From contig NZ_JAMOZL010000012.1 of assembly GCF_023667495.1 (NCBI RefSeq), forward strand, positions 124,001 through 188,000: a DNA stretch of 64,000 nucleotides, in the 5' to 3' direction. Below, in pieces: positions 23,826 through 33,359 of the stretch (position 1 is its first letter; every line of letters starts with the position of its first letter). The notes under the pieces are model-generated. The model searched no databases, had not been told where the DNA came from, and worked only from the letters and a program-made list of their open reading frames with translations. Position numbers and translations under genes: made by a program. This DNA is from Dyadobacter sp. MSC1_007 (GTDB taxonomy: Bacteria > Bacteroidota > Bacteroidia > Cytophagales > Spirosomataceae).

Positions 23826-24674
23826 ATGATGAAAATTCTATGCAAGTTTGGTATGGTATGCATGGTGACTGCCCTGTTTTGGGGATGCCAGGATCATGAC
23901 ACGCCGCAGGATGTAGTCAAGCAAAGCGCGCTGCCCGTGTGCGGTGCACAGGAGTTCCCGGCCAAGATTAGTAATGCGACAGGCTGGGCAGATGTTTCTT
24001 ACAATAAAACGACCCATATGCTGAGCTTTACGCTCAATTGGGCCAATCTGACCGGAACTCCCACAGGCGCACACATTCATGGCATTGCCGCGCGTGGCGG
24101 TAATGCGGGCATCAAGTACGACTTCTTTCCATTAATTCCGAAAACCACGACGGGAACGTACTCCGGGGCCGTACTGGTAGACGAAATCAGTATTAAAGAA
24201 GCGGATCTGCTTAATGGAATGTATTACTTTAACCTTCACACACCGACTAACCCGGGTGGCGAGATACGAGGACAGATCGAATTTTATAACCAGCCACATA
24301 TAGTTTACAAGAAGGGATTGCCGCTGGTCGGCGGACAGCAGGTGCCGCCAGTCGCGACCGCCGCCTGGGGAACCGCCGACGTCATGTACAACAAGTCCAC
24401 GCATTTGCTGAGCTATTTTATCAAATGGAGCGACCTGACCGCCACCCCGACTGGCTCACACATCCACGGAACAGCCACACCGGGAAACAACGCCCCTATT
24501 CAACACGATTTCTTCACCAATTTCCCTAAAACCCTTTCCGGTGAATATTCGAACTCGGTAATGGTGGACGGCGTGAAAATCAAGGAGATGGAGCTGCTCA
24601 ACGGGCAGTATTATTTCAATATCCACAATATCATTTATCCGGCCGGCGAAATCAGGGGCCAGATCGTGTTTTAA
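23826..24674 (+). CDS. Lipoprotein with two CHRD domains
   Basis: A 282-residue lipoprotein (lipobox LFWGC, Cys21). Two tandem CHRD domains, about 38-150 and 158-282, each with the same elements: an opening GAQEFP or GGQQVPP, WADVSYNKTTHMLSF / GTADVMYNKSTHLLSYF, THIHG or SHIHG, and a closing NLHTPTNPGGEIRGQI / NIHNIIYPAGEIRGQI. CHRD domains were first seen in chordin; bacterial ones are surface or secreted proteins of unclear role. It lies upstream of the SusC/SusD pair with a terminator between. Confidence 0.92.
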   Translation: MMKILCKFGMVCMVTALFWGCQDHDTPQDVVKQSALPVCGAQEFPAKISNATGWADVSYNKTTHMLSFTLNWANLTGTPTGAHIHGIAARGGNAGIKYDFFPLIPKTTTGTYSGAVLVDEISIKEADLLNGMYYFNLHTPTNPGGEIRGQIEFYNQPHIVYKKGLPLVGGQQVPPVATAAWGTADVMYNKSTHLLSYFIKWSDLTATPTGSHIHGTATPGNNAPIQHDFFTNFPKTLSGEYSNSVMVDGVKIKEMELLNGQYYFNIHNIIYPAGEIRGQIVF

Positions 24675-24693
24675 TTGAGTATCACCATTTCAG

Positions 24694-24738
24694 AAGGCGA
24701 TCCCGCTTCCGGCAACCCCGGGGGCGGGATTGCCTTTT
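24694..24738 (+). terminator. Intrinsic terminator after the CHRD gene
   Basis: Stem AAGGCGATCCCGC (24694-24706) / GCGGGATTGCCTT (24724-24736) with one G-T pair, then TT. It separates the CHRD gene from the SusC gene. Confidence 0.8.
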
Positions 24739-24937
24739 GATAACTACCTCTCGACAGACGCCGTCAGTAAGCATTACTACGTCATTTTTATTCTACAAAT
24801 GCATTCTGCCGATCTATCTGGTAGTCGGTCGATCCATGCCCGTTTTTCTTCGCTAAGCGTCCTAAGATGCTGTATTATTGGAGTTGTTGTGCCCACCCGT
24901 TCGTGAAGCATTTATAACAAACCAATCCATATATAGC

Positions 24938-27900
24938 ATGAAAAATATCTATTCACTCTTATGTATGTTGCTGCTGCCTGCCATGTATGTGGCGGCACAA
25001 CAACGGACGGTAACCGGCTCCGTCACCGCCAAAGACGATGGTACCCCGCTTGCAGGGGTTAATGTCAAGGTCAGGAATTCGAATGTGGGCACGCAAACCG
25101 GAGAAAACGGCATGTTTACAATTACGGCCGACTCTGACACTGCCGTGTTCGTGTTCAGTTACATCGGTTTTATCAGCCAGGAAATTAAAATCGGGTCGAG
25201 ATCAAGGCTGGAAGTGGTTTTGGCAGAGGATACCCGACTGCTGGGGGAAGTCGTCGTGACAGCATTGGGCATCAGGCGGGAGGAGAAATCAATCGGGTTT
25301 GGCGCGCAAAAGCTTTCTGGTAGTGAACTGAGCAATGTAAGAGAGCCCAATCTGGTCAATTCGCTTTCCGGCAAACTCGCAGGTGTGCAGGTGGCGGGCA
25401 GTCCGGGTAATATGGGTGGTTCTGCCAAGATCAATATCCGTGGTGTGAATTCGATCTTCGGAAACAATAACCCGCTGTTCGTCGTAGACGGAATGCCGAT
25501 GGAGAACCGGAATACCAACTCAACCGAACAACAGCGCGGCGCAGGCGGGTATGATTACGGAAATTCCATTCAGGACTTGAACCCTAACGACGTTGAGAAC
25601 GTGACGGTGCTCAAAGGTGCCGCTGCAACTGCATTGTACGGCAGCCGGGGTTCAAGCGGGGTGATCGTCATCACGACCAAAAAAGGCAGTAAATCCAATA
25701 AGCCCAACCTCTCGTATTCCATTGGCTATAACATTGATAAGGTGTATAAGTTGCCGCGTTACCAAAACAAGTACGGGGGAGGTTATGAATTTGAAAAGCT
25801 CTATTACAATGAACATCCCGAAGCATTTCCAGACGACAGGAAAGGCAGTTATGACGATAATGACGGTAAAGGACGATACGATCTGCTTCCTGAATACTCA
25901 ACGGATGAGTCGTGGGGGCCCAAATTTGAAGGACAGCTTTACCGGCCCTATTGGAGCTGGGATAAGGACCGTCAAAACCCCGATTTTGGAAAAGTGGTAC
26001 CCTGGGTTGCACAGCCCAACAACATCCGCAGCTTTTTCGAGACCGGAGCTACTTTTAACCACAACGTGGCATTGGACGGTGCCAGCGACAAGGGCTCTTA
26101 CCGCATTTCTTACTCTAATCTCGACCAGAAGTACATCCTCCCCAATTCGAAGCTGATCAGGCATAATGCGAGTATCAATGCAAGTTTCGAGGCCATTAAA
26201 AACCTCACAATTTCGGGCTCGGCAAATTTTTCGACGCATTCCGCAAAAGGAAGGCCCGGCACCGGTTATCCCGACGATGGTACCAATGTGATGATCCAGT
26301 TTACACAATGGGGACAGCGGCAGGTGGATTTTAATAAAATGAAAGAATATGCATTGCCCGATGGTACGCAACTCGCCTGGAACCGCGTTTCCTGGGCCAA
26401 CCCGATGCCGCAATACTCCGATAATCCGTATTGGGTGAGACATAAAAATTACCAGACTGATGGCCGGACACGCGTTTTCGGGAACCTTGCGGCCAATTAC
26501 AAACTGGGAGACCATCTTACCGCCGAAGTCAAATACATGACGGATACTTATTTCGAAAATCAGGAAGAGCGGGTGTCGATCGGGTCGCAGTACACACCTT
26601 CTTATTGGTTGACTAAATACAGCCATCTTGAAAACAACTTCCAGGGATTACTGTCCTATAACCGCTCGTTTGGAAAGGATTTTTCGTGGAATGCAAACGT
26701 GGGAGCGAACAGGATGACGCGGAACGGGACCAATTTGATCTCCAAAACAGTAGGCGGCCTGAGCTCAGATGTGTTTAATCTGGAAGCTTCCGTTGGTCGG
26801 CCGGATATTCAGGATGTAAAGACTAAAAAGCAGATCAATTCTGTTTTTGCCAGTTCTTCGCTGGGTTATAAAGACCTGCTGTTTCTTGACCTCGGTGCCC
26901 GAAACGACTGGTCGTCGGCATTGCCGGTGAAGAATAACTCTTACTTTTACCCGTCAGGATCGTTGTCGTGGATTGCTTCGAGCCTGATGGATATCCGGTG
27001 GCTCAATTTCCTCAAAGTAAGGGCGGCGGTGGCGCAGGTAGGAAACGACACGGACCCTTACAATACGATTTTGGCTTACCAACTCAATCAGCCTTTCGGA
27101 AACTATTCCAGGGTGTCGGTTCCTAATACCTTTCCAAATCCGGACCTTAAACCGGAGCTGACTTCTGAATACGAGTTTGGTACTGAATTTAAAGTTCTCG
27201 ACAATCGGATCGGCCTCAATTTATCCTACTATAACCGAAGGACCCGGAACCAGATCATTCCATTGAGCCAGTCGGCGGCGTCGGGCGTAACTTATAAATA
27301 CATTAATGCCGGTTTGCTTGAAAACAAAGGCATCGAGGTCAGCCTGAATGCAAATCCTGTCCGGACAGACAATTTCAGCTGGGACATCACCTTCAACTGG
27401 GCCAAAAACAATAACAAGATAGTGAGACTGATGCCAGATCAAAAGATTATGGTACTGACCAGCGCCTCGTTCGCGGTCCAGCTTCAGGCACGGGAAGGCG
27501 AGACATTCGGGTCGATCGTCGGTTATGATTTTACTTATGATGATAAGGGCCGGAAGCTGGTGGATGAGGACGGTTTTTATATTCGCTCAGACGACCAGAA
27601 GGTGCTGGGCTCGGTTTTGCCCTCGTTCACCGGTGGGATGATTAATGCGCTCCGGTACAAATCATTCAACCTTTCTGCGCTCGTCGATTTTCAAAAAGGC
27701 GGCAGTTTCTTCTCCCAGACACAGATGTTCGGGCGGGAAACGGGCATTCTTGAAGAAACTGCCGAAGGTAATATCCGCGAGGAGGGGATTATATCGGAAG
27801 GTGTGAAGGAAGATGGCACTCCAAACGACAAAACTATCACGGCCAAAGAGCATTTCAGCAGTGACGGCAATGGCGGTTATAACATTAATTCTATTGATGT

Positions 27901-28153
27901 GATCGATGCGAGTTATATCTACCTGCGGGAAATAAGTCTGGGTTATACGCTGCCTGCCGGTATTGTGTCCAAAACGCCGTTCAGCAAGGTGAGACTTTCA
28001 CTGGTAGGACGGAATCTCTGGTTAATGAAATCGAACTCAAAGCACGTAGATCCTACCAATATCACCAATTCGATCACGAACTGGCAAGGACTGGAAGGCG
28101 GTGCATTGCCGTCGATCCGCTCCATGGGTGTGAATGTATTGTTTGGATTTTAA
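24938..28153 (+). CDS. SusC/RagA-family TonB-dependent outer membrane receptor
   Basis: About 1070 residues. Signal peptide (MKNIYSLLCMLLLPAMYVAA), carboxypeptidase D regulatory-like domain (about 25-100, VTGSVTAKDDGTPLAGVNVKVRNSNVGTQTGENGMF), SusC signature LLGEVVVTALGIRREEKSIG, plug domain (NIRGVNSIFGNNNPLFVVDGMPMEN, VLKGAAATALYGSRGSSGVIVITTKKG) and a long 22-stranded barrel ending GVNVLFGF. ATG at 24938 sits at the signal peptide. Imports large nutrients across the outer membrane with its SusD partner 2 nt downstream. No degradative enzyme or sigma factor is next to the pair, so the substrate cannot be inferred. Confidence 0.96.
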   Translation: MKNIYSLLCMLLLPAMYVAAQQRTVTGSVTAKDDGTPLAGVNVKVRNSNVGTQTGENGMFTITADSDTAVFVFSYIGFISQEIKIGSRSRLEVVLAEDTRLLGEVVVTALGIRREEKSIGFGAQKLSGSELSNVREPNLVNSLSGKLAGVQVAGSPGNMGGSAKINIRGVNSIFGNNNPLFVVDGMPMENRNTNSTEQQRGAGGYDYGNSIQDLNPNDVENVTVLKGAAATALYGSRGSSGVIVITTKKGSKSNKPNLSYSIGYNIDKVYKLPRYQNKYGGGYEFEKLYYNEHPEAFPDDRKGSYDDNDGKGRYDLLPEYSTDESWGPKFEGQLYRPYWSWDKDRQNPDFGKVVPWVAQPNNIRSFFETGATFNHNVALDGASDKGSYRISYSNLDQKYILPNSKLIRHNASINASFEAIKNLTISGSANFSTHSAKGRPGTGYPDDGTNVMIQFTQWGQRQVDFNKMKEYALPDGTQLAWNRVSWANPMPQYSDNPYWVRHKNYQTDGRTRVFGNLAANYKLGDHLTAEVKYMTDTYFENQEERVSIGSQYTPSYWLTKYSHLENNFQGLLSYNRSFGKDFSWNANVGANRMTRNGTNLISKTVGGLSSDVFNLEASVGRPDIQDVKTKKQINSVFASSSLGYKDLLFLDLGARNDWSSALPVKNNSYFYPSGSLSWIASSLMDIRWLNFLKVRAAVAQVGNDTDPYNTILAYQLNQPFGNYSRVSVPNTFPNPDLKPELTSEYEFGTEFKVLDNRIGLNLSYYNRRTRNQIIPLSQSAASGVTYKYINAGLLENKGIEVSLNANPVRTDNFSWDITFNWAKNNNKIVRLMPDQKIMVLTSASFAVQLQAREGETFGSIVGYDFTYDDKGRKLVDEDGFYIRSDDQKVLGSVLPSFTGGMINALRYKSFNLSALVDFQKGGSFFSQTQMFGRETGILEETAEGNIREEGIISEGVKEDGTPNDKTITAKEHFSSDGNGGYNINSIDVIDASYIYLREISLGYTLPAGIVSKTPFSKVRLSLVGRNLWLMKSNSKHVDPTNITNSITNWQGLEGGALPSIRSMGVNVLFGF

Positions 28154-28155
28154 AA

Positions 28156-29652
28156 ATGAGACAAGCTATGAAAAGCATTAAAAATATTACTCAGCTTCTT
28201 TTGGTCACCTGTATTACTGCCTGTACAGGAGATTTTGAAGAAATCAATAAAGATCCCAACGGCGCTGCTGACGTAAGTTCCAGCCAGCTGCTGACCAATG
28301 CGCAATTCAATTTTTCCAATAACATTACCGACGAATGGAACAATGGTCGGTTCGGAATGTATTATGCACAGTATTGGTCTTCAACCTATTATACCGAAGA
28401 AAGCCGCTATCAGATCCGTGAAACTGTAAATCAGACCATGTGGAACACGTTTTACACCGATGTGCTGTATGAATTGCAGGAGCTACAGAAATTGGAGCGC
28501 GTGTCCCAACGCCCCGGATTCGAAAACCGGATCGCGATTTCCGAGATTATCAAAACGCTCACATTCCATTTCCTCACCGACATTTACGGCGGCCCCATTC
28601 CGTACAAGGAAGCATTGGATCCGGATGTCGTGACGCCAAAGTACGACAGCGGCGAGGAGGTTTATCTGGGCATGCTTGCCTCATTGGAAGAGCAGGTAAA
28701 GGCTCTGGACGATGCCCAGCCGGGCTACACGAGCGGAGATGCCGTTTACGATGGAGATGTTGCAAGATGGAAGAAATTTGCCAATTCGCTACGTCTCAGG
28801 ATTGCATTGCGCATGATCGATGCGAAACCTGCGGAAGCTACCGAGGCGATCAAAAAGGCGCTGGATCCGGCAAATGGAGGAATTATCAGCAGGCAGGAGG
28901 AGAGTGCGTTGTTCACATGGCTTTCTGCCGCGCCGAATAACAATCCGTTGAACGAAAGCTTTAAGGTCCGGGTCGATTTTTCGATGTCGAAGCCATTTAT
29001 AGACCATCTCAAATTATATACTGATCCGCGTCTGCCGGTTTTTGCCAGACCGTTGCTAAATACCAACAACTACGTCGGCGAGGTTTATGGACTTAACAAA
29101 GGCAGCGGTAATTCGAATGGCGACCGTACGACTGTGAGCTTGCCCGGCGATTACGCGATCGGCGCCGAAGCGCCTACAATCTGGCTTGATCTTGCGGAAG
29201 TGAAGTTTATGCTTGCTGAGATCGCTGCACGCGGATTGAATGTCGGTTTGAAGGGAACTGCGGAACAATATTATAATGAGGGCATTACGGCTTCCATGCA
29301 GTCTGCAGGCGTTGGCAATACAGCCATTACGGATTATCTGAAAAAGGTACCCTATAATGCTGCAAAATGGAAGGATTGTATCGGAACACAGAAATGGATC
29401 GCGATGTACACCCAGGGGATCCAGGGTTGGCTGGAACGTTTGCGACTTGATTTCAAAGACCCTTACACCGGCAAAGCCATTTTCGCGCTTCCCGCGGCAG
29501 GCTCGCTGGATTCCGATGTGAAAGACGTATCCACACGCATGAGTTATCCCCTCACAGAAGTCTCACTGAATGGCGCACATTATAATGCGGCGTTGGAGAG
29601 GCTGGGAGGTAGAAATACTAAGGCAGTGAAGAGCTGGTGGGATAAATACTAA
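28156..29652 (+). CDS. SusD/RagB-family surface lipoprotein
   Basis: A 498-residue SusD-like lipoprotein (lipobox ITAC, Cys23; mature end CTGDFEEINKDPNGA). The pattern QYWSSTYYTEESRY and IIKTLTFHFLTDIYGGPIPYKEAL, with TPR-like helices and the LAEVKFMLAEIAARG segment, is that of the SusD/RagB-like (SusD_2 type) group. It forms the lid of the SusC transporter encoded 2 nt upstream. Start 28156 or the ATG at 28168 are both possible; the second gives a more usual signal peptide length. Confidence 0.94.
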   Translation: MRQAMKSIKNITQLLLVTCITACTGDFEEINKDPNGAADVSSSQLLTNAQFNFSNNITDEWNNGRFGMYYAQYWSSTYYTEESRYQIRETVNQTMWNTFYTDVLYELQELQKLERVSQRPGFENRIAISEIIKTLTFHFLTDIYGGPIPYKEALDPDVVTPKYDSGEEVYLGMLASLEEQVKALDDAQPGYTSGDAVYDGDVARWKKFANSLRLRIALRMIDAKPAEATEAIKKALDPANGGIISRQEESALFTWLSAAPNNNPLNESFKVRVDFSMSKPFIDHLKLYTDPRLPVFARPLLNTNNYVGEVYGLNKGSGNSNGDRTTVSLPGDYAIGAEAPTIWLDLAEVKFMLAEIAARGLNVGLKGTAEQYYNEGITASMQSAGVGNTAITDYLKKVPYNAAKWKDCIGTQKWIAMYTQGIQGWLERLRLDFKDPYTGKAIFALPAAGSLDSDVKDVSTRMSYPLTEVSLNGAHYNAALERLGGRNTKAVKSWWDKY

Positions 29653-29657
29653 TTATC

Positions 29658-29696
29658 AAAGGGTCGCAATTGCGTTTTTTCGCAGCGGCCCTTTTT
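29658..29696 (+). terminator. Intrinsic terminator after SusC/SusD
   Basis: Stem AAAGGGTCGC / GCGGCCCTTT (one T-G pair) with a T-rich loop containing a small GCG/CGC pairing, followed by a T-run at 29691-29696. Confidence 0.8.
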
Positions 29697-29709
29697 GGTA
29701 TTTTTGTTG

Positions 29710-30195
29710 ATGAAAAAAGTATACACACTATCACTAGCTTTTACATTTAATGCTACCGGTAAAAAAGTCGACGCAATGGCATCCCCAGCAACCCAAAGTG
29801 AATTGGCGGAGTCAAAACATTGCTTCCGATTTAACTTTATAGCTTTGAGTAAGAGGTATTCAGTATACAAGCTGCAAGTTGGCCAAGATCCGACCATTCA
29901 AGGACTGGTCGCTTTCCGGCCGACTCCTGGTGCTATGGAATGTACTAATATGGAGATCTGCGAAACCAATAAACACGGGAAGCCGGTATATAATGGTGTT
30001 GGCAAGGCGATGGTCGCACTATGCTGCAAAGTATCGTTCGATGAGGGATTGGATGGGTGTATATACTTTGATGCAAAAAATAGATTAATCCCATACTATC
30101 GACGGTTTGGGGCAAGGCACTTCTTTGGATTGCGTATGGGCTTCGAGCAGAAGGAAGCAATGAAACTAATTGATTTATATTTTAAAAATGCTTAA
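29710..30195 (+). CDS. GNAT-like N-acetyltransferase fold protein
   Basis: About 161 residues. The C-terminal half has a GNAT-like acetyl-CoA binding pattern: NGVGKAMVALCCKVSFDEGLDGCIYFDAKNRLIPYYRRFGARHF (Gx(G)xA loop, helix, strand, then Y-x-x-x-G-F/A-R). The N-terminus has LSLAFTFNATGKKVDAM and RYSVYKLQV strands. Start chosen at ATG 29710; an upstream GTG/ATG frame at 29695 adds five hydrophobic residues. A small, very acidic protein follows after 8 nt. The family is not one I can name; a toxin-like GNAT is possible but unsupported. Confidence 0.65.
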   Translation: MKKVYTLSLAFTFNATGKKVDAMASPATQSELAESKHCFRFNFIALSKRYSVYKLQVGQDPTIQGLVAFRPTPGAMECTNMEICETNKHGKPVYNGVGKAMVALCCKVSFDEGLDGCIYFDAKNRLIPYYRRFGARHFFGLRMGFEQKEAMKLIDLYFKNA

Positions 30196-30203
30196 ATTTA
30201 GAT

Positions 30204-30395
30204 ATGGAACCGATTTTGAAAGAGAGAGAAGAAGAGGAAGAATTCTTGTCGGAAGATGAAGATCCGAAAGGGCCAATGATGCATTGGGAAGGACCAAGAT
30301 CCGATGAGGATGTGGAGTTTATGAGCAACTGGTTTTTGGCTCGAAAAGCTGAGCTTGCAAAAGAACAAGCCCATTCAACCCATAAGGCCGAATAG
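30204..30395 (+). CDS. Small acidic protein paired with GNAT-like gene
   Basis: A 63-residue protein with a stretch of glutamates (ILKEREEEEEFLSEDEDPKG) and a helix at the end (FMSNWFLARKAELAKEQ). No known motif. It begins 8 nt after the GNAT-like gene on the same strand, so it is likely translated with it. Could be an inhibitor or scaffold of its neighbour; no evidence beyond position and charge. Confidence 0.55.
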   Translation: MEPILKEREEEEEFLSEDEDPKGPMMHWEGPRSDEDVEFMSNWFLARKAELAKEQAHSTHKAE

Positions 30396-30407
30396 GCTTG
30401 TTTCATT

Positions 30408-32597
30408 TTAAAAACTTTTCATATACCGCACTGCCAATGCCCGGCCGGGCAGGTTATACCCGCGCTTCTCGTAGTAATTCTCATCAGTCACATTATTCAG
30501 CTTCAATGCAATAATGTGGCCGCCGGAAATCTTGAATTGAGCTACAAAATCCAAAACCATATATTTCGGATACTCGATTTCCGGGTTAATAGGGTCGGTA
30601 TAATCAATGTCTTTTCTTGTGCCAACCGATCTTCCGGATATTCGAAGTTGCAGCCATTTGAGATTGTCGTAAGCTAATCCAAAATTAAAAGTGTTCCGGG
30701 CGACGTTTTGAATGTCGCGGCGAACTTCGGCTGCATCCGTTCCGACAATTAGCTCCCTGGCATTGATTATTGAATTTCCGTTCCAGAATGCTTTTAGCGA
30801 ATATTTATAATCACTTTTTGCTCCCAAATCATAAGAGATTTCTGTCTCTAAACCAGAAATTTGAGCGTCCGCGGCATTTACAAAAGTCGCTCTGGAAGTT
30901 ATCACATCTCCATTTGGCAAAGGTTCGTTAACGATCCGGATAATCTTTGCAATACGGTTATCGACCTTTGTTGAATAGAATGTAACATTCACAGCAAAAC
31001 CTGATTTAGGTTTGTTAAAATCAATCCCCAAATCCCAGCTAAGACTGCTTTCATTTTTTAAATTTGCATTACCAGTGGTCACAGCTATCCTGCCTTTAGA
31101 ATCACGGATTTCGTTGTATCCAGCTACACTATAAGCATCCGTCGTGACGAATGCACGTCCGACGTTGGCTTTCAATCGCATAGATGGCAGGAGTGCATAA
31201 GTAACTCCAAGACTTGGGCTTGTAAACGGTGTTGTTTTCTTACCCGCTTTGTAAGTAGGAAGCAGGGGCGTTTCGCGAACGTCGAAGGTGATGTGGTCGA
31301 CGCGGATGCCTGGCTGGACGGTTAATTTTTCGAAATTGAGCAATGCCTGGCCGAAAAATGCACTGGAAATAATGGCATATTCGGGCTGGGTTGGAGCGCG
31401 CTCCGTGGTGTCGTTGGTCCAGCGGCGGCTCATAGTGGACGCATTGAGATAATCATAACCGAGAATCAGCGAATGCATTCCGAGCCTCCAGACGTCCTTC
31501 ACCTGCAAGCCTTTCCACGCATTGTGGCCGCGAGCGGAGCGGAAAGGGATTACAGGTTTTCCTGAGACATTCTGGGTGTAGTTTTTAGTATTTTCTTCCG
31601 AATTAAAAACCTTCACACTCGCATTGTGACGGCCAATTTGTCCATTCAATGACACGTCAAGCGCCTGCCGGTCGACATCCTTGGTACTCGCTTCGGTGCT
31701 GCCGGATGAAAGCTCCCCAGGCGATTCCACATCCCTGGCCTGAAACTGCTCGCCACGCACATCGACCCGCCAGCGGTCATTGAGCTGATAACCAAGTCTT
31801 AATGCACCAGAAAAGTAATGTAATTGGGTAAACGGCCTCCGCTGCCCGTCACCGGTTGTCTCATCTGTTTTTTGAACCGGCCTGTCTGTATAATTCTTCT
31901 GTGCCTCGTCATAGCCAAATGCACCTCTCAGCCAATTGTTTTTACCGATTTTGTAATCTTTTGATCTTTCAAAGTAGGCAAATGACAGGTCATAATCGAG
32001 TTTTTTGGTGAGGTTACCGCCAGTATTGATACCAGCCTGCAAACTCTCGAAACTACCATATTCCAAGAACGCATTGCCTCCCGGGATACCTTTTGAACGT
32101 TGCGTAATGACGTTGATCACCCCACCCATAGCCTGCGATCCGTATAATGACGAAGCCGGACCTTTGAGCACTTCAATGCGATCAACGCCATTCAGGTTGA
32201 TTTGCGACAAGTTGGTAGCACCGGCCGGTCTGCCGTCAATGAGCAGTAAAGTTCTTTGGTTCAAACCCGAGAACTGAGGGCGAAAACCTCTAATACCGAT
32301 GCCTGACGAAAGGTTAGGATATTGAATAACATCGACAGCCGCCGCCTTCCTCACGATGTCGGTAAGGTCATTGGCGGGCGTCATTTGAATGTCTTCCTTT
32401 GAAATAAGATTGAGTTTCTGAGCTATCTGCTCTTTTTTTGTTTCAAAGCGCGTTGCCGTGACGACCACCTGGTCAAGCTGCTTGTATTGGGACGAATCAG
32501 TAGCGTTTTGCTGAGCGAAGATTGTCGGGGTTGTGAAAAGTACGAAAAGCAGCCCGGCAGCTAGTGTCCGGTAATTTTGGTAAAACTGAATATGCAT
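30408..32597 (-). CDS. btuB: TonB-dependent receptor, BtuB-like (cobalamin uptake)
   Basis: About 729 residues, outer membrane. Signal peptide (TLAAGLLFVLFTTPTIFAQ), TonB-box region LDQVVVTATRFETKKEQIAQKLNLIS, plug domain (GIRGFRPQFSGLNQRTLLLIDGRPAGATNLSQINLNGVDRIEVLKGPASSLYGSQAMGGVINVIT) and a barrel ending GRALAVRYMKSF. The ATG at 32597 is chosen since upstream sequence in the same frame lies inside the preceding gene. Sequence alone says siderophore/vitamin receptor; the B12 role is inferred from its position, second in an operon with a cobalt-type transporter behind a cobalamin riboswitch, next to the B12 synthesis operon. Confidence 0.85.
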   Translation of the reverse strand: MHIQFYQNYRTLAAGLLFVLFTTPTIFAQQNATDSSQYKQLDQVVVTATRFETKKEQIAQKLNLISKEDIQMTPANDLTDIVRKAAAVDVIQYPNLSSGIGIRGFRPQFSGLNQRTLLLIDGRPAGATNLSQINLNGVDRIEVLKGPASSLYGSQAMGGVINVITQRSKGIPGGNAFLEYGSFESLQAGINTGGNLTKKLDYDLSFAYFERSKDYKIGKNNWLRGAFGYDEAQKNYTDRPVQKTDETTGDGQRRPFTQLHYFSGALRLGYQLNDRWRVDVRGEQFQARDVESPGELSSGSTEASTKDVDRQALDVSLNGQIGRHNASVKVFNSEENTKNYTQNVSGKPVIPFRSARGHNAWKGLQVKDVWRLGMHSLILGYDYLNASTMSRRWTNDTTERAPTQPEYAIISSAFFGQALLNFEKLTVQPGIRVDHITFDVRETPLLPTYKAGKKTTPFTSPSLGVTYALLPSMRLKANVGRAFVTTDAYSVAGYNEIRDSKGRIAVTTGNANLKNESSLSWDLGIDFNKPKSGFAVNVTFYSTKVDNRIAKIIRIVNEPLPNGDVITSRATFVNAADAQISGLETEISYDLGAKSDYKYSLKAFWNGNSIINARELIVGTDAAEVRRDIQNVARNTFNFGLAYDNLKWLQLRISGRSVGTRKDIDYTDPINPEIEYPKYMVLDFVAQFKISGGHIIALKLNNVTDENYYEKRGYNLPGRALAVRYMKSF

Positions 32598-32601
32598 TGT
32601 T

Positions 32602-33231
32602 TTAAAATTGAAATGATTCGTAAAGCGTTGCTGCGCCGATGAGTACTGAAAATGTGCCGACCAGATAGTTGACAGTCCTGAGAAATAGCTCACGCCGTTC
32701 AGCAAACCGGTGGATTGAGAAGGTGAAAAGGTAGCCGTAAGCCGACATTGAGAGGATAATGCCGGCACTTTGCAGGATGATAATCCATAAAGCGGTCGTT
32801 GCATCGCTCGCGGCGAGCGTCAGCGCTACGGCACAGGCGCCGCCCGTTCCCGCAAGGCCATGGACCATCCCCACCCAAAACGAACGGCTCACTTTCCGCG
32901 CAGCCGGTGACGTTAAGGCAGGATCTTTTCGGAAGTTTCTCCGGATGGCCAAAATCCCAAGCCAGATCATCAGTGGGCCAATGAGCAATTCGACTTTACC
33001 GGCAATGTCCAGTGAAAGTGTCGATTTGAGTAATAGGACGAGAACCGCAAAAACGATAAGGGTAAAGGAATGTCCCAATGCCCAGTGCGACGACCGCCAG
33101 ATGAGCTTCCAGCGCTGCGCAGCAGTTTTGTTTTCCTCCGTAGCAAGTACCGAAACCGCAGCCATATGGTCGGGTTCGAACGAATGCTGCACGCCAAGGA
33201 GGAGTGAGTCAATAAGCAGGTAATGAATCAT
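32602..33231 (-). CDS. Cobalt/nickel transporter-like membrane protein (UreH/NicO type)
   Basis: A 209-residue inner membrane protein with six predicted helices. The first helix holds GVQHSFEPDHMAAV (His16, Asp21, His22), equivalent to the H-x4-D-H metal-recognition motif of NiCoT-type permeases. A second signature GMVHGLAGTGGACAVALTLAA is typical of UreH/NicO-like and related transporters. It follows the minus-strand cobalamin riboswitch by about 120 nt and precedes the BtuB-like receptor by 4 nt, so cobalt uptake for B12 synthesis is the best reading. A different divalent metal remains possible. Confidence 0.8.
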   Translation of the reverse strand: MIHYLLIDSLLLGVQHSFEPDHMAAVSVLATEENKTAAQRWKLIWRSSHWALGHSFTLIVFAVLVLLLKSTLSLDIAGKVELLIGPLMIWLGILAIRRNFRKDPALTSPAARKVSRSFWVGMVHGLAGTGGACAVALTLAASDATTALWIIILQSAGIILSMSAYGYLFTFSIHRFAERRELFLRTVNYLVGTFSVLIGAATLYESFQF

Positions 33232-33300
33232 TTAGATGTCCACATAAATTAAGAAATTAACTTATGGGAGAATGCAGGGAGAAGCCAGGCCACAGCGCAG

Positions 33301-33359
33301 CCTGCCGTTTCCTCTTGCCTTTCTTCCCGAAAGCAAAACCGGATATTTTCAACGGCAGG
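33301..33359 (-). promoter_or_regulatory. Expression platform of riboswitch 1 (competing stem)
   Basis: On the minus-strand RNA the aptamer 3' strand ACCTGCCGTT (33360-33351) is followed downstream by AACGGCAGG (33309-33301), its exact complement over 9 nt. Pairing of the two would compete with the aptamer closing stem, a plausible on/off switch. A smaller hairpin, CTTTC-GGGAA-GAAAG, sits between them (33333-33319) and has a close counterpart after riboswitch 3. No T-run is seen, so the mechanism is not obviously termination. Confidence 0.5.

Noticed and set aside
25898-26626. 242-codon open frame antisense to the SusC gene
   Set aside because: Long antisense frames are usual in this base composition; the sense strand encodes an intact SusC barrel.
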